This document shows positions 17,921-27,947 of a DNA stretch of 57,937 nt, one piece after another (within the stretch, counting starts at the first letter, position 1; the number at the start of each line of letters is the position of its first letter). A program made the translations under genes and the position numbers. Origin of the DNA: an uncultured Bacteroidales bacterium (lineage in GTDB: Bacteria > Bacteroidota > Bacteroidia > Bacteroidales > Bacteroidaceae); NCBI GenBank assembly GCA_902789725.1, contig CADAPC010000010.1:1-57937 (forward strand), in the 5' to 3' direction. The notes under the pieces were generated by a model. It saw only the letters and a program-made list of their open reading frames with translations, was not told the DNA's origin and searched no databases.

Positions 17921-20900
17921 ATGGGATTTTCATTAAACAAGATTCTGAGTGCGCTCTTTGGCAACAAAGCTGCTCGCGACATCAAAGAGATACGTCCAAT
18001 AGTGGAGCAAGTGCTCGCTAAGGAACCCGAAATACAAGCACTTTCCAACGATGCTCTTCGCGCAAAGGTGGATGAAATCAAGGCTTTCCTTCAGGAAAAA
18101 GTGAAGGATAAGCGCGCTGAAATCGCTGAACTGAAAGACAAGATTCAGAAGACAGAGATTGACAAGCGCCAGCCCATCTTTGAAGCTATCGACAAGAAAG
18201 AGACTGAGGTGCTCGACCTTTTTGAGGAAGGTCTGACTGAGGTGCTGCCTACAGTCTATGCCATTGTGAAGGACACCGCCCGCCGCTTTGCTCAGGCAGA
18301 GAATGGCGACATCATCGTCACGGCCACCGACTTCGACCGCGAACTGGCAGCAACCCACGACTTTGTAGATATCGATGGCGATCAAGCCGTGTGGCACAAC
18401 CACTGGGTGGCTGGTGGCAATGAAATGACGTGGGAAATGATTCACTACAACGTGCAGCTCTTCGGTGGCATTGTGCTGCACCAAGGCAAAATTGCTGAGA
18501 TGGCGACAGGTGAGGGTAAGACTCTCGTAGCCACGCTGCCTGTGTTCCTCAATGCACTTTCGCGCAACGGTGTGCACGTGGTGACGGTGAACGACTATCT
18601 GGCCAAGCGCGACTCTGAATGGATGGGACCACTCTATATGTTCCACGGACTGAGCGTGGATTGCATTGACAAGCACCAACCCAATTCTGAGGCTCGTCGC
18701 CGGGCTTATCAAGCCGACATCACATTCGGTACGAACAACGAGTTCGGTTTCGACTACCTACGCGACAACATGGCCATGGCTCCCAAGGATCTGGTGCAGC
18801 GCATTCACAATTTTGCCATTGTCGATGAGGTCGATTCTGTGCTCATCGACGATGCCCGTACGCCACTCATCATCTCTGGTCCCATTCCCAAGGGCGATGT
18901 GCAGATGTTTGAGGAGTTCTGCCCCATTGTGGAGCAACTGGTGGAGGCTCAACGTCGCCTAACACAGAGCTATCTGAGCGAGGCAAAGAAACTCATAGAG
19001 TCGGATAATAAGGACGACGTGACAGCTGGTTTCCTCTCCCTCTTCCGCGCCTACAAGAGCTTACCCAAGAACAACGCACTCATCAAGTTCCTCTCGCAGC
19101 CAGGCATCAAGACAGGACTGCTGCAGACCGAGGAAATCTATATGGAGAACAACAACCGCCGCATGCCAGAGGCCGTAGAACCCCTTTTCTTTGTGGTGGA
19201 CGAAAAGCTGAAGTCGGTGGAGATGACAGACAAGGGTAATCAGCTCATTGCTAACATTGTCAAGGACGACAAGTTCTTCGTCCTGCCCGACATCACCACC
19301 CAGCTGTCCAACCTGGAAAACGAGCATTTTGACAGCGAGGAAGAGAAACTCAACAAGAAGGATGCTCTGCTACAGGACTATGCTTTGAAAGCCGAACGCG
19401 TGCACACGATTCAGCAGCTTCTGAAAGCCTATACCATGTTTGTGAAGGACGATGACTACGTCATTATGGACGGCGAAGTGAAGATTGTCGATGAGCAGAC
19501 AGGCCGCATTATGGAAGGTCGCCGATGGAGCGACGGACTGCACCAGGCTGTCGAAGCCAAGGAGCGCGTGAAGGTGGAAGCCGCCACACAGACCTTCGCC
19601 ACCATCACGCTGCAGAACTACTTCCGCATGTACCACAAGCTTGCGGGCATGACTGGTACGGCCATCACAGAGGCTGGTGAGTTCTGGGACATCTACAAGC
19701 TGGACGTAGTGGAAATTCCCACCAACCGCCCCATTGCCCGCATCGACATGAACGACCGTGTTTATAAGACTAATCGCGAGAAATACAATGCCGTGATTGA
19801 AGAGATTGTGAAGATGCGCAACAGTGGCCGCCCTGTGCTGGTGGGTACCACATCGGTGGAAATCTCCGAGCTGCTCAGCCGAATGCTTAATATGCGCAAA
19901 ATTCCTCACCAAGTTCTCAACGCCAAACTCCACCAGAAGGAGGCCGACATCGTGGCACAGGCGGGACAGAGCACCATGGGCGAAGTAGTGAACGAGGACG
20001 GTACCAAGGAAGAAAAGCTGCTTGGAGCAGTGACCATCGCCACCAACATGGCTGGTCGTGGTACGGACATCAAGCTTTCGGACGAAGTGAAAAAAGCAGG
20101 CGGTTTGGCCATTATCGGCACTGAGCGGCATGAAAGCCGCCGAGTGGACCGCCAGTTGCGCGGACGTTCTGGACGTCAAGGCGACCCAGGATCCTCAGTC
20201 TTCTTCGTTTCGCTCGAAGACAAGCTCATGCGACTTTTCGCTTCCGACCGCATTGCTAAAGTGATGGACATGCTCAAGCTGGAGGAGGGTGAGGTGATTG
20301 AGCACCCGATGATTAACAAGAGCATAGAGCGAGCCCAGAAAAAGGTGGAAGAGAACAACTTTGGCATCCGCAAACGCCTACTCGAATATGACGACGTGAT
20401 GAACAAGCAGCGTAAAGTCATCTACGAGCGCCGCCGTCACGCCTTGATGGGCGAAAGAATCGGTATGGACATTGCCAACATGATTTGGGACCGTGTGGTA
20501 CATATTCTCAGCAACGGTGACTATGAAAGCTGCAAGGAGGACTTCCTCCGCATTCTCGGCATGGAGATACCCTTCAGCATGGAGCAGTTTGAGGAGAAAA
20601 CTCGCGAACAGATGGAGGACGAAGCCTTCGACCTGGTCATCGACTCCTTCAAGAAACGTTCTGCCCGCCTCGCCTCTACAGCATACCCTGTCATCAAAGA
20701 CGTGTATGAAACCCGAGGACACATGTACGAAAACATCCTCGTACCCATTACCGATGGGCGCAGAATCTACCAAATCAGCATACCCCTCAAGGAGGCTTAC
20801 GAAACGCAGGGCAACTCCATCCTCGTCGCCTTCGAGAAGGCCATCCTTCTCCACACCATCGACGATGCCTGGAAAGAGAATCTCCGTGCTCTGGACGAAC

Positions 20901-21301
20901 TGAAGCAGTCAGCTCAGAATGCATCCTACGAGCAGAAAGACCCCCTGCTCATCTTCAAACTCGAATCGGTCAACCTCTTCGACAACATGGTCAACGAGAT
21001 TAACGATGGCACCATCTCCGTGCTCATGCGCTGCTCCATTCCCATTGCTGAAGAGCGCGACGTGCAACAAGCACCTGCTTCTTCGATGGAAGAACCCAAA
21101 CAACACCTCACCGAGCATCACCAAAACCTTGACGAACCCAGTGAGACACAGCGTCAGCAGGCACAGGCAGCACAGACCGACACTCGCGCACGCCAACCGA
21201 TCCAGCCCATTGTCAACAACGGACCGAAGATTGGCCGCAACGATCCTTGTCCGTGCGGCTCAGGGAAAAAATACAAGAACTGTCACGGAAGAGGTATCTG
21301 A
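17921..21301 (+). CDS. secA: Preprotein translocase ATPase SecA
   Basis: SecA drives export of unfolded preproteins through SecYEG. The 1126-residue protein has the Walker A motif MATGEGKT (194-201), [29 protein letters not shown] and the [25 protein letters not shown] motor motif (cited in part), and ends with the zinc-binding SEC-C motif [13 protein letters not shown] that contacts SecB or ribosomes. The frame is open from 17789, but [20 protein letters not shown] at 17921 is the normal start. The N-terminal half carries the larger insertions usual in Bacteroidetes. Confidence 0.98.
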   Translation: MGFSLNKILSALFGNKAARDIKEIRPIVEQVLAKEPEIQALSNDALRAKVDEIKAFLQEKVKDKRAEIAELKDKIQKTEIDKRQPIFEAIDKKETEVLDLFEEGLTEVLPTVYAIVKDTARRFAQAENGDIIVTATDFDRELAATHDFVDIDGDQAVWHNHWVAGGNEMTWEMIHYNVQLFGGIVLHQGKIAEMATGEGKTLVATLPVFLNALSRNGVHVVTVNDYLAKRDSEWMGPLYMFHGLSVDCIDKHQPNSEARRRAYQADITFGTNNEFGFDYLRDNMAMAPKDLVQRIHNFAIVDEVDSVLIDDARTPLIISGPIPKGDVQMFEEFCPIVEQLVEAQRRLTQSYLSEAKKLIESDNKDDVTAGFLSLFRAYKSLPKNNALIKFLSQPGIKTGLLQTEEIYMENNNRRMPEAVEPLFFVVDEKLKSVEMTDKGNQLIANIVKDDKFFVLPDITTQLSNLENEHFDSEEEKLNKKDALLQDYALKAERVHTIQQLLKAYTMFVKDDDYVIMDGEVKIVDEQTGRIMEGRRWSDGLHQAVEAKERVKVEAATQTFATITLQNYFRMYHKLAGMTGTAITEAGEFWDIYKLDVVEIPTNRPIARIDMNDRVYKTNREKYNAVIEEIVKMRNSGRPVLVGTTSVEISELLSRMLNMRKIPHQVLNAKLHQKEADIVAQAGQSTMGEVVNEDGTKEEKLLGAVTIATNMAGRGTDIKLSDEVKKAGGLAIIGTERHESRRVDRQLRGRSGRQGDPGSSVFFVSLEDKLMRLFASDRIAKVMDMLKLEEGEVIEHPMINKSIERAQKKVEENNFGIRKRLLEYDDVMNKQRKVIYERRRHALMGERIGMDIANMIWDRVVHILSNGDYESCKEDFLRILGMEIPFSMEQFEEKTREQMEDEAFDLVIDSFKKRSARLASTAYPVIKDVYETRGHMYENILVPITDGRRIYQISIPLKEAYETQGNSILVAFEKAILLHTIDDAWKENLRALDELKQSAQNASYEQKDPLLIFKLESVNLFDNMVNEINDGTISVLMRCSIPIAEERDVQQAPASSMEEPKQHLTEHHQNLDEPSETQRQQAQAAQTDTRARQPIQPIVNNGPKIGRNDPCPCGSGKKYKNCHGRGI

Positions 21302-21341
21302 TAGGAGCATTTTCACACGCCTCCCCCTTTGATTTTTGGGA

Positions 21342-21472
21342 CGACCACGAACTTTTTCAGATTGAAAAGTCAATAAAACGAATCTCCACGAACGCAATGA
21401 TAACTTTTATTGCATTCGTGGAGATTCGTCGATTCGTTAGATTTACTCTGTTGAGCTAAAAGTTCGTGGTCG
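21342..21472. repeat. Nested inverted-repeat element between convergent secA and fcl
   Basis: The outer arms are 15 bases and perfect (21342-21356 and 21458-21472). The inner arms are 20 bases with one mismatch (21379-21398 and 21409-21428), with a 10-base loop. The element fills the gap between the 3' ends of secA and fcl, so it could act as a bidirectional terminator, but its 131-bp nested form is unlike a simple terminator. It shares the 14-mer TTCGTGGTCGAAAA with the 4.4-kb gap. Confidence 0.8.
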
Positions 21473-21482
21473 AAAATTCTGT

Positions 21483-22697
21483 TCACCCTTGCTTGTGGTT
21501 GATGCAGATGCCCTGCAAATACCACTCGTAAAGTTTGTGGATGCCCTCGTCAATCTCAATCGTGTGGTGCCAGCCCAAGCGGTGTAGCTTCTCGGGATTG
21601 GTGAGTTTCTTCAGCGTGCCATCAGGTTTCGATGCGTCCCAACGCAGCTCACCCTTAAAGCCAATCTCCTTCATGATTTTCTCTGCCACTTCCTTGATAG
21701 AAATTTCCTTGCCCGTACCCACGTTGATGTGGCAATTGCGAATCTCCTTGATTCCATCACGGTTCACCGTAAAGTCACTCTTTTCCACCACGTCCTTGAA
21801 ATCCACGTTCAGCAGACAATAAACACTTGCATCGGCCATCTCTTCGCTCCAGAGGAACTCGCGCATTGGAGCACCCGTACCCCATAAAGTGACAGCCTCT
21901 GGCGTGATGCCATAGTGACGCAACACTTGCAGAATGGTGAACTCGTCACTCATTGCCGTAGCCATGATGGTTTGCGAAGCAGTGGCTTCCTTACGAGCCT
22001 CACCTTCATCGGTCGAGCCAGCACCCTGTCCGTCCACCATCTTTGGCACCTTCATCGACACAGGACGCAACCCCAAATCCTTCCTCACAGCCTTCCAATC
22101 GCCCTCGTTCAGGCACTTAGCCAAATGAATCTTCCTAATCATAGCAGGCAAAACGTGCGAATTCTCCAAATGGAAATTGTCGTTCGGTCCGTAGAGGTTG
22201 GTCGGCATCACAGCGATGTAGTTTGTGCCGTACTGCAAGTTGAACGACTCACACATTTTCAAACCCGCAATTTTGGCGATGGCATAGGGTTCGTTCGTGT
22301 ATTCCAATGGCGAAGTGAGCAAGCAGTCCTCAGGCATGGGCTGGGGAGCTTCGCCAGGATAGATACAAGTGGACCCCAGAAAGAGGAGCTTCTTGACTCC
22401 ATGCTTCCAAGCTTCTCCGATAACATTCTGCTGAATTTGCAGGTTTTGATAGATGAAATCGGCCCTGTACTGCAAGTTGGCCATGATACCGCCCACATGA
22501 GCGGCGGCAAGCACAACGGCATCGGGCTTCTCTTCGTCGAAAAACTTCTTGACGGCTACAGGGTCGAGCAGATCTAACTCTGCATGCGAACGACCCACCA
22601 GGTTTTCATAACCGCGCGCTTTCAAATTGTTCCAAATGGCCGAACCCACCAGCCCGTGATGGCCGGCCACAAATATTTTGCTATTTTTGTCAAGCAT
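21483..22697 (-). CDS. fcl: GDP-L-fucose synthase
   Basis: The enzyme epimerises and reduces GDP-4-keto-6-deoxymannose to GDP-L-fucose. The 404-residue SDR protein shows the NADP motif AGHHGLVGSA, S109 in GSTCIYP, and Y138-K142 in YAIAK. It is longer than the usual ~320 residues because of an insertion of about 75 residues near 200-270, before WGTGAPMREFLW, which includes a low-complexity GAGSTDEGEARKEATASQ stretch. It follows gmd by 78 bases on the same strand, so the two form the de novo GDP-fucose pathway used for capsule or glycoprotein fucosylation. Confidence 0.96.
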   Translation of the reverse strand: MLDKNSKIFVAGHHGLVGSAIWNNLKARGYENLVGRSHAELDLLDPVAVKKFFDEEKPDAVVLAAAHVGGIMANLQYRADFIYQNLQIQQNVIGEAWKHGVKKLLFLGSTCIYPGEAPQPMPEDCLLTSPLEYTNEPYAIAKIAGLKMCESFNLQYGTNYIAVMPTNLYGPNDNFHLENSHVLPAMIRKIHLAKCLNEGDWKAVRKDLGLRPVSMKVPKMVDGQGAGSTDEGEARKEATASQTIMATAMSDEFTILQVLRHYGITPEAVTLWGTGAPMREFLWSEEMADASVYCLLNVDFKDVVEKSDFTVNRDGIKEIRNCHINVGTGKEISIKEVAEKIMKEIGFKGELRWDASKPDGTLKKLTNPEKLHRLGWHHTIEIDEGIHKLYEWYLQGICINHKQG

Positions 22698-22775
22698 CGT
22701 TCTTTCCTTTCTTTTTCTGAAAACAAATGAACAAAAGTAAAGAGCGAATGCCTCCGCTCTCCACTTTTTCCTTTT

Positions 22776-23885
22776 TTATTTCACCACACCTTTCTCCAAG
22801 TATTCGGCCAAGTTCGTACGCATCACCGATGCCACATGGTCAGCAGCCACCTTCTCCATGTCGTGCTTCACCATGATGGACACCAACTGTTCGAACGACG
22901 TTGTCTGCGGATTCCAGCCCAGCTTCTCCTTTGCTTTGGTGGGGTCGCCCCAAAGGTTCACCACATCGGTGGGACGATAAAAGTCGGCACTCACCTCCAC
23001 CAGCGTCTTGCCAATCAGCTGGTCGGGACCTGCTACGCAGATGCCCTTCTCGTCCATGCCCTCGCCCTCAAACTTCAGCTCGATGCCCGCAGCACGGAAG
23101 GCATAGTAAGCAAATTCGCGCACAGAATGCTGCACACCCGTAGCAATGACGAAGTCCTCTGGCTTATCCTGCTGCAGAATGAGCCACATGCACTCTACGT
23201 AGTCCTTGGCATATCCCCAGTCGCGCAGCGAAGATAGGTTGCCAAGCAAAAGCTTCTCCTGCTTACCCTGAGCAATGCGGGCTGCAGCCAAGGTTATCTT
23301 GCGAGTGACAAACGTCTCGCCTCTGCGCTCCGACTCATGGTTGAACAAAATGCCCGAACAGCAATACATGTTATAAGCCTCACGATATTCCTTCACAATC
23401 CAGAAGCCGTAAAGTTTCGCCACTGCATAAGGCGAATAAGGATGGAAGGGAGTCTGCTCATTTTGCGGCACTTCCTCCACCTTGCCATACAGCTCTGAGG
23501 TTGAAGCCTGATAGATGCGGCACTTGTCGGCCAAACCACACAGACGCACAGCCTCCAGCACGCGGAGTACGCCCACAGCATCCACGTCGGCTGTGAACTC
23601 AGGAGAGTCAAAACTCACCTGCACATGCGACTGAGCTGCCAAGTTGTAAATTTCAGTAGGCTGTACCTTGCTCACCACCTGCAACATCGACATTGAGTCG
23701 CCCAAATCGGCATAGTGAAGGTGGAAATTGGGTGTACCTTCCAAATGAGCAATGCGCTCGCGGTAATCGACTGAAGAACGACGAATAGTGCCGTGCACTT
23801 CGTAGCCCTTTGCAAGAAGAAACTCAGAAAGGTATGAACCGTCTTGCCCGGTGATACCTGTAATTAATGCAACTTTTCTTTCCAT
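22776..23885 (-). CDS. gmd: GDP-mannose 4,6-dehydratase
   Basis: It converts GDP-mannose to GDP-4-keto-6-deoxymannose, the first step to GDP-L-fucose. The 369 residues show the NADP motif [10 protein letters not shown] (10-19), [11 protein letters not shown], the catalytic [11 protein letters not shown] segment and the YAVAK tyrosine-lysine pair. The length is typical. It lies 61 bases downstream of the hemerythrin-LuxR gene and could share its transcript. Confidence 0.97.
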   Translation of the reverse strand: MERKVALITGITGQDGSYLSEFLLAKGYEVHGTIRRSSVDYRERIAHLEGTPNFHLHYADLGDSMSMLQVVSKVQPTEIYNLAAQSHVQVSFDSPEFTADVDAVGVLRVLEAVRLCGLADKCRIYQASTSELYGKVEEVPQNEQTPFHPYSPYAVAKLYGFWIVKEYREAYNMYCCSGILFNHESERRGETFVTRKITLAAARIAQGKQEKLLLGNLSSLRDWGYAKDYVECMWLILQQDKPEDFVIATGVQHSVREFAYYAFRAAGIELKFEGEGMDEKGICVAGPDQLIGKTLVEVSADFYRPTDVVNLWGDPTKAKEKLGWNPQTTSFEQLVSIMVKHDMEKVAADHVASVMRTNLAEYLEKGVVK

Positions 23886-23946
23886 AATTATAAATAATGT
23901 GGTTCTATATCGGTTTCAATTTTCCCCTTGGCAATGCACAAGCGCA

Positions 23947-24921
23947 TCAGATGTTCACTTCGTCAATGGTCACCAACTTGTTTACTATGGCATAAATAGT
24001 GATGCCCGCTGGCGAATGTATCTGTAACTTCCTCGCAATGTTGCGGCGATGTGTAGTCACCGTATTCACCGATAGGCACAGCTTGTCGGCTATTTCTTTG
24101 TTCGAAAGTCCCTTGGCTACACACACCACAATTTCCTTCTCACGTTCAGACAGTTGGTCTTCCTTTGTCATCATTTCATCGCTCTCTTTCTCCACCTCAG
24201 GACAGTTCATTTTCACCTGATGCTCCAAGCACTTCACCGCAGGCAAGAAGATGTTGTCCTCCACCATGCTATGGATGCTCAACTCTTCCTCGGCCTGGTA
24301 GATGGACACAATGACGGCATTCAACTTCTCGTTGATGTCGGTTTGCGGATAATACTGCATGAACAAGTTCTTCAGTTCCTTCAACTTGCTCTCGATAGCC
24401 TCGTGGTGGCGAGAAAGGAGGTGGCTGCTATCTATGCTCACAAACTCGCCTCCGACAAGCTTTTCCACGTAGGTATAGACTGTTGTCTCCTCATACTCCA
24501 TGTGCTTGCGCACCTCCTCCACATACTCGTCGAAGAACTTCAGCACAAGAAAAGGCAACTCGTTCTGGATGGAACAGTCGATGGCATTGAGCAGGAGGAA
24601 CCTAATATTCGGGAACAAATAGCCAAGGAAATAAGCATGGGTGCGCTTCAGATAGGCCAGCACAGAATCGACCTTTACCCGCTCCACGCGTTGAGGACTG
24701 TTATCGGCACCGTCTTTCACGTAATTGATGACGGTCAGAAACGTGTCGGCATCTATCCCGAACTGCCGACACACCTCATTAATACTCTTTTCGCCAAAGC
24801 CAAGTGGAATACCAAATCGGCTCATCACTTGTAGGAGGCGATAATCATTAGCAATAACAAAACTCAATTTGTCTGTCAATCTGTATTGACCTGCCATATA
24901 ATTCTTTCTTAATACAATCAT
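23947..24921 (-). CDS. Hemerythrin-domain LuxR-type regulator (DUF542 + hemerythrin + HTH)
   Basis: Residues about 20-70 (KSINEVCRQFGIDADTFL) resemble the ScdA/YtfE N-terminal DUF542 domain. Residues about 85-235 form a hemerythrin-like four-helix bundle with candidate di-iron ligands H95, H140 and E144, H172/H173, H217 and E221. Residues 257-310 are a LuxR HTH (LSEREKEIVVCVAKGLSNKE). It is therefore a fusion of an RIC-type iron-centre protein with a DNA-binding domain, and is predicted to sense iron, oxygen or NO. It is divergent from feoAB across a 241-base gap. The start is 24921 or 24897 (MAGQYRLTDKL). Confidence 0.85.
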   Translation of the reverse strand: MIVLRKNYMAGQYRLTDKLSFVIANDYRLLQVMSRFGIPLGFGEKSINEVCRQFGIDADTFLTVINYVKDGADNSPQRVERVKVDSVLAYLKRTHAYFLGYLFPNIRFLLLNAIDCSIQNELPFLVLKFFDEYVEEVRKHMEYEETTVYTYVEKLVGGEFVSIDSSHLLSRHHEAIESKLKELKNLFMQYYPQTDINEKLNAVIVSIYQAEEELSIHSMVEDNIFLPAVKCLEHQVKMNCPEVEKESDEMMTKEDQLSEREKEIVVCVAKGLSNKEIADKLCLSVNTVTTHRRNIARKLQIHSPAGITIYAIVNKLVTIDEVNI

Positions 24922-24995
24922 AATTCCAAGTGTTCTCGATAAGTGATGGAGAAAATAACATTCGGAATTACGTAAACCATTATCAAATTACGCTA

Positions 24996-25003
24996 CAAAG
25001 GTA
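24996..25003 (-). promoter_or_regulatory. -7 promoter element for the hemerythrin-LuxR gene
   Basis: The minus strand reads TACCTTTG, matching TAnnTTTG, about 75 bases before the first start codon. It is back to back with the feoAB promoter, about 75 bases apart, so one regulator could act on both. Confidence 0.6.
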
Positions 25004-25078
25004 CGGAATAAATCCGACATATCGGAATAAGAATGGTCATAAAAGCAAAAAAAAACGACAAATACTAAGTAATGAGTA

Positions 25079-25109
25079 TTGTTTTCTTAGCAGAAAGGTC
25101 GTAACTTTG
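25079..25109 (+). promoter_or_regulatory. -33/-7 promoter of feoAB
   Basis: TTG at 25079-25081 and TAACTTTG at 25102-25109 are separated by 20 bases, a very good Bacteroidetes promoter. Transcription would start near 25116, just before the CTGATGG dyad at 25121. Confidence 0.78.
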
Positions 25110-25120
25110 CAACGTTTTTG

Positions 25121-25137
25121 CTGATGGAAACCATCAG
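25121..25137 (+). promoter_or_regulatory. 17-bp perfect dyad in the feoAB leader
   Basis: CTGATGGAAACCATCAG is an exact dyad of 7-base arms around AAA, lying between the promoter and the start codon, at about +5 to +21. It could be an operator for a regulator such as the divergent hemerythrin-LuxR protein, or a 5' mRNA hairpin. It does not look like an AT-rich Fur box. Confidence 0.55.
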
Positions 25138-25162
25138 TAGGGCTGAAAAAATGAGATAAATA

Positions 25163-27478
25163 ATGAAACTTTCAGAGTTAAAGACTGGAGAAAAAGGAGT
25201 CATCGTCCGTGTGAAAGGACACGGAGGTTTTCGCAAGCGCATCGTTGAGATGGGATTTATCAAGGGCACAGGAGTGGAAGTGTTGCTCAACGCTCCATTG
25301 CATGACCCTGTGAAGTACAAAATCATGGACTACGAGGTGAGCCTTCGCCGAGCAGAGGCCGAACTTGTGGAGGTGGTGAGCGAGGAAGAGGCCAATGACT
25401 GGGAGGCGAAGCACCCCGAACAGAAGAGCATCCCTGTCAACAAGAATGAAGATATTATCTACCGCTTAGCTAATGAGAAAGAGCATGAACTCACCGTCGT
25501 TTTCGTGGGCAATCCCAACTGCGGCAAGACCTCCCTATTCAACATTGCCAGCGGTGCACACGAACGTGTGGGCAACTATTCGGGTGTCACTGTCGATGCC
25601 AAGGCCGGACACTTCGATTTTGAAGGTTATCATTTCAATCTGGTTGACCTGCCCGGCACCTATTCCCTCTCGGCCTACACGCCTGAGGAATTGTATGTGC
25701 GGAAATACATCATCGAGCAACATCCCGACATCATCATCAACGTGGTGGATGCCAGCAACTTGGAGCGCAACCTTTACCTCACCACCCAACTCATCGACAT
25801 GGACGTGCCGATGATTATGGCTCTAAACATGTACGACGAACTGCGCGAGAGCGGAAACTTGCTCGACCGCCTTCAGCTCGGCACCCTGCTGGGTGTGCCC
25901 ATTGTGCCCACTGTGGGTCGCACGGGCGAAGGGGTGAAAGAGCTGTTCCACCAAATCATCATGATTATTGAAGGGAAGCAGAAGATTGCAAGGCACATAC
26001 ACGTAAATCATGGAGCATTACTTGAGGAGAATATTGCCAAGGTGGAAACCCTCATCCGCAAAAATCCTGAACCTCACCAAAACTATTCGGCACGTTTCCT
26101 CGCCATCAAACTTCTGGAGAACGACCGCCAGGTGGAGGGCATCATCCGCCAGCTTGACAACAGTACCGCCATCTTGGCCGAACGCAATGCCTGCCAGCGC
26201 ACCATCCAACAGGAGATAGACGAAGACAGCGAGTCGGCCATCACCGATGCCAAGTACGGCTTTGTGCAAGGAGCGCTGAAGGAAACCTTCCAAAAGGTGC
26301 ATCGCTACAATCGGCTGATGACCAAGCGCATCGATGCCGTAGTGACCCATCAGGTGTGGGGCTACCCCATCTTCCTGCTGCTCATGTACCTCATGTTCTT
26401 TTGCACCTTCAACATTGGACAGTACCCCATGGACTGGATAGATCTGGGAGTGGAATGGCTTGGTGGACTTGTTGGAGAATGGATGCCCGATGGTCCGCTG
26501 AAAGCTCTGCTGGTCGATGGCATCATCAGCGGTGTGGGGGGAGTGATAGTCTTCCTGCCCAACATCATGATTCTCTATGCTTTCATTTCGTGGATGGAAG
26601 ACAGTGGCTACATGGCCCGTGCCGCCTTCATTATGGACAAAATCATGCACCACATGGGCTTGCACGGCAAGTCGTTCATTCCCATGATTATGGGCTTCGG
26701 CTGCAACATCCCAGCCATCATGGCCACCCGCACCATCGAAGACCGCAAGTCGCGTCTCATCACCATGCTCATCACCCCCCTCATGTCATGCTCAGCCCGT
26801 CTGCCTGTCTATATCATCATCATCACAGCCTTCTTCCCCCACAACTCCGCCCTCATCCTATTCTGCATCTATCTCATCGGCATCCTGTTCAGCATCTTGA
26901 TGGCCAAACTGTTCAGCCGCTTTGTGGTGAAAGGTGAAAGCAGTCCCTTCGTCATGGAACTCCCCCCCTACCGTATGCCATCGGCCAAGAGTGTGGGTCG
27001 CCACACTTGGGAGAAGGGAAAACAATACCTGAAGAAGATGGGCACTACCATTCTCGTGGCCAGCATCGTGGTGTGGGCACTCAGCTACTTTCCCCACCAT
27101 CCCGAACTGAGCGAGGATGAGCAGATGGAAATCAGCTACATCGGCCAAATCGGCAAGTTCATCGAACCCGTCATCCGCCCCTGTGGTTTGATGTGGAAAG
27201 AAGGCGTGGCACTCATTGCAGGTGTGGGAGCCAAAGAAATTGTTGCCAGCACCATGGAAGTGCTCTATCATGGCGACATCAGCACTTCGGGCATGAGTAC
27301 TTTGACCGCCTTCGCCTTCATCCTGTTCGTTCTGCTCTACATGCCCTGCATCCCAGCTTGTGTGGGCATCAAGAACGAGTCGGGTCAATGGAAATGGGCA
27401 GGCTTCACTGCCCTCTACACCACTTTGCTCGCCTGGCTCACCTCCATGACGGTCTATCAAATAGGTTCCCTATTCTGA
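25163..27478 (+). CDS. feoB: Fused ferrous iron transporter FeoA-FeoB
   Basis: This GTP-driven Fe(II) importer of the inner membrane is 771 residues. Residues 1-74 are a FeoA SH3-like domain. The FeoB G domain follows with G1 GNPNCGKT (116-123), G3 DLPGTYS and G4 NMYD, then the gate and core helices including FIPMIMGFGCNIPAIMATRTI and the closing region with MPCIPACVGIKNESG. FeoA-FeoB fusion is the normal Bacteroidetes arrangement. It forms an operon with the small Cys-rich protein 45 bases downstream and ends at a T-rich hairpin. Confidence 0.97.
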   Translation: MKLSELKTGEKGVIVRVKGHGGFRKRIVEMGFIKGTGVEVLLNAPLHDPVKYKIMDYEVSLRRAEAELVEVVSEEEANDWEAKHPEQKSIPVNKNEDIIYRLANEKEHELTVVFVGNPNCGKTSLFNIASGAHERVGNYSGVTVDAKAGHFDFEGYHFNLVDLPGTYSLSAYTPEELYVRKYIIEQHPDIIINVVDASNLERNLYLTTQLIDMDVPMIMALNMYDELRESGNLLDRLQLGTLLGVPIVPTVGRTGEGVKELFHQIIMIIEGKQKIARHIHVNHGALLEENIAKVETLIRKNPEPHQNYSARFLAIKLLENDRQVEGIIRQLDNSTAILAERNACQRTIQQEIDEDSESAITDAKYGFVQGALKETFQKVHRYNRLMTKRIDAVVTHQVWGYPIFLLLMYLMFFCTFNIGQYPMDWIDLGVEWLGGLVGEWMPDGPLKALLVDGIISGVGGVIVFLPNIMILYAFISWMEDSGYMARAAFIMDKIMHHMGLHGKSFIPMIMGFGCNIPAIMATRTIEDRKSRLITMLITPLMSCSARLPVYIIIITAFFPHNSALILFCIYLIGILFSILMAKLFSRFVVKGESSPFVMELPPYRMPSAKSVGRHTWEKGKQYLKKMGTTILVASIVVWALSYFPHHPELSEDEQMEISYIGQIGKFIEPVIRPCGLMWKEGVALIAGVGAKEIVASTMEVLYHGDISTSGMSTLTAFAFILFVLLYMPCIPACVGIKNESGQWKWAGFTALYTTLLAWLTSMTVYQIGSLF

Positions 27479-27523
27479 ACACTCATTTTGTAGAAGAAGA
27501 CTCATTCCAACAACTTTATTCAC

Positions 27524-27688
27524 ATGAACATCCAAGACATTATAGTTTATCTCATCCTCATCGTAGTGGCTGGTGTCATTGTGCGCTATGTCTATCGGCA
27601 AGTGACAGGCAAAGGTAGCGGCTGCAACTGCTCCTCCTGCCCCAAGCATCCGGGCAAGGAATGCCATTGCCACGACTGTCAACACTAA
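27524..27688 (+). CDS. FeoB-associated Cys-rich membrane protein
   Basis: A 54-residue protein with one membrane helix (about 5-22) and a Cys/His-rich tail: C34, C36, C39, H42, C47, H48, C49, H50, C52, H54. This is the FeoB-associated Cys-rich family (FeoC-like position), thought to help FeoB function or handle iron. It starts 45 bases after feoAB and is the last gene before the terminator. Confidence 0.9.
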   Translation: MNIQDIIVYLILIVVAGVIVRYVYRQVTGKGSGCNCSSCPKHPGKECHCHDCQH

Positions 27689-27749
27689 ATCAGAAGTCGG
27701 TACACACCACCCGAACAACTTTCAAACCAACTACGCCATACAGAGCGTG

Positions 27750-27786
27750 AAAAGCATGTACTCATTTTTGGGTATCATGCTTTTTT
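27750..27786 (+). terminator. Rho-independent terminator of the feoAB operon
   Basis: Nine-base arms AAAAGCATG (27750-27758) and CATGCTTTT (27776-27784) surround a 17-base loop and run into TTTTTT. It lies 62 bases after the Cys-rich gene. Confidence 0.75.
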
Positions 27787-27868
27787 CTTTAGGTATCGAC
27801 ACATTAGAAATTAGTATTCCTACTATGAAAATACTCATCCGCACAGGGGTGTTTGGTAAAATTTAGGT

Positions 27869-27900
27869 ATTGCGACTTCTGAGAAAACCGCGTAACTTTG
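27869..27900 (+). promoter_or_regulatory. -33/-7 promoter of the porin-imelysin operon
   Basis: ATTG at 27869-27872 and TAACTTTG at 27893-27900 are separated by 20 bases. Transcription would start near 27907, about 40 bases before the ATG at 27948. Confidence 0.78.
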
Positions 27901-27947
27901 CACTCGATTTTGGATTTTAACAGAAATTATCATAAAAACATCTCAAT

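Noticed and set aside
25121..25137. Fur box for feoAB
   Set aside because: The dyad is GC-containing and unlike the AT-rich Fur consensus.
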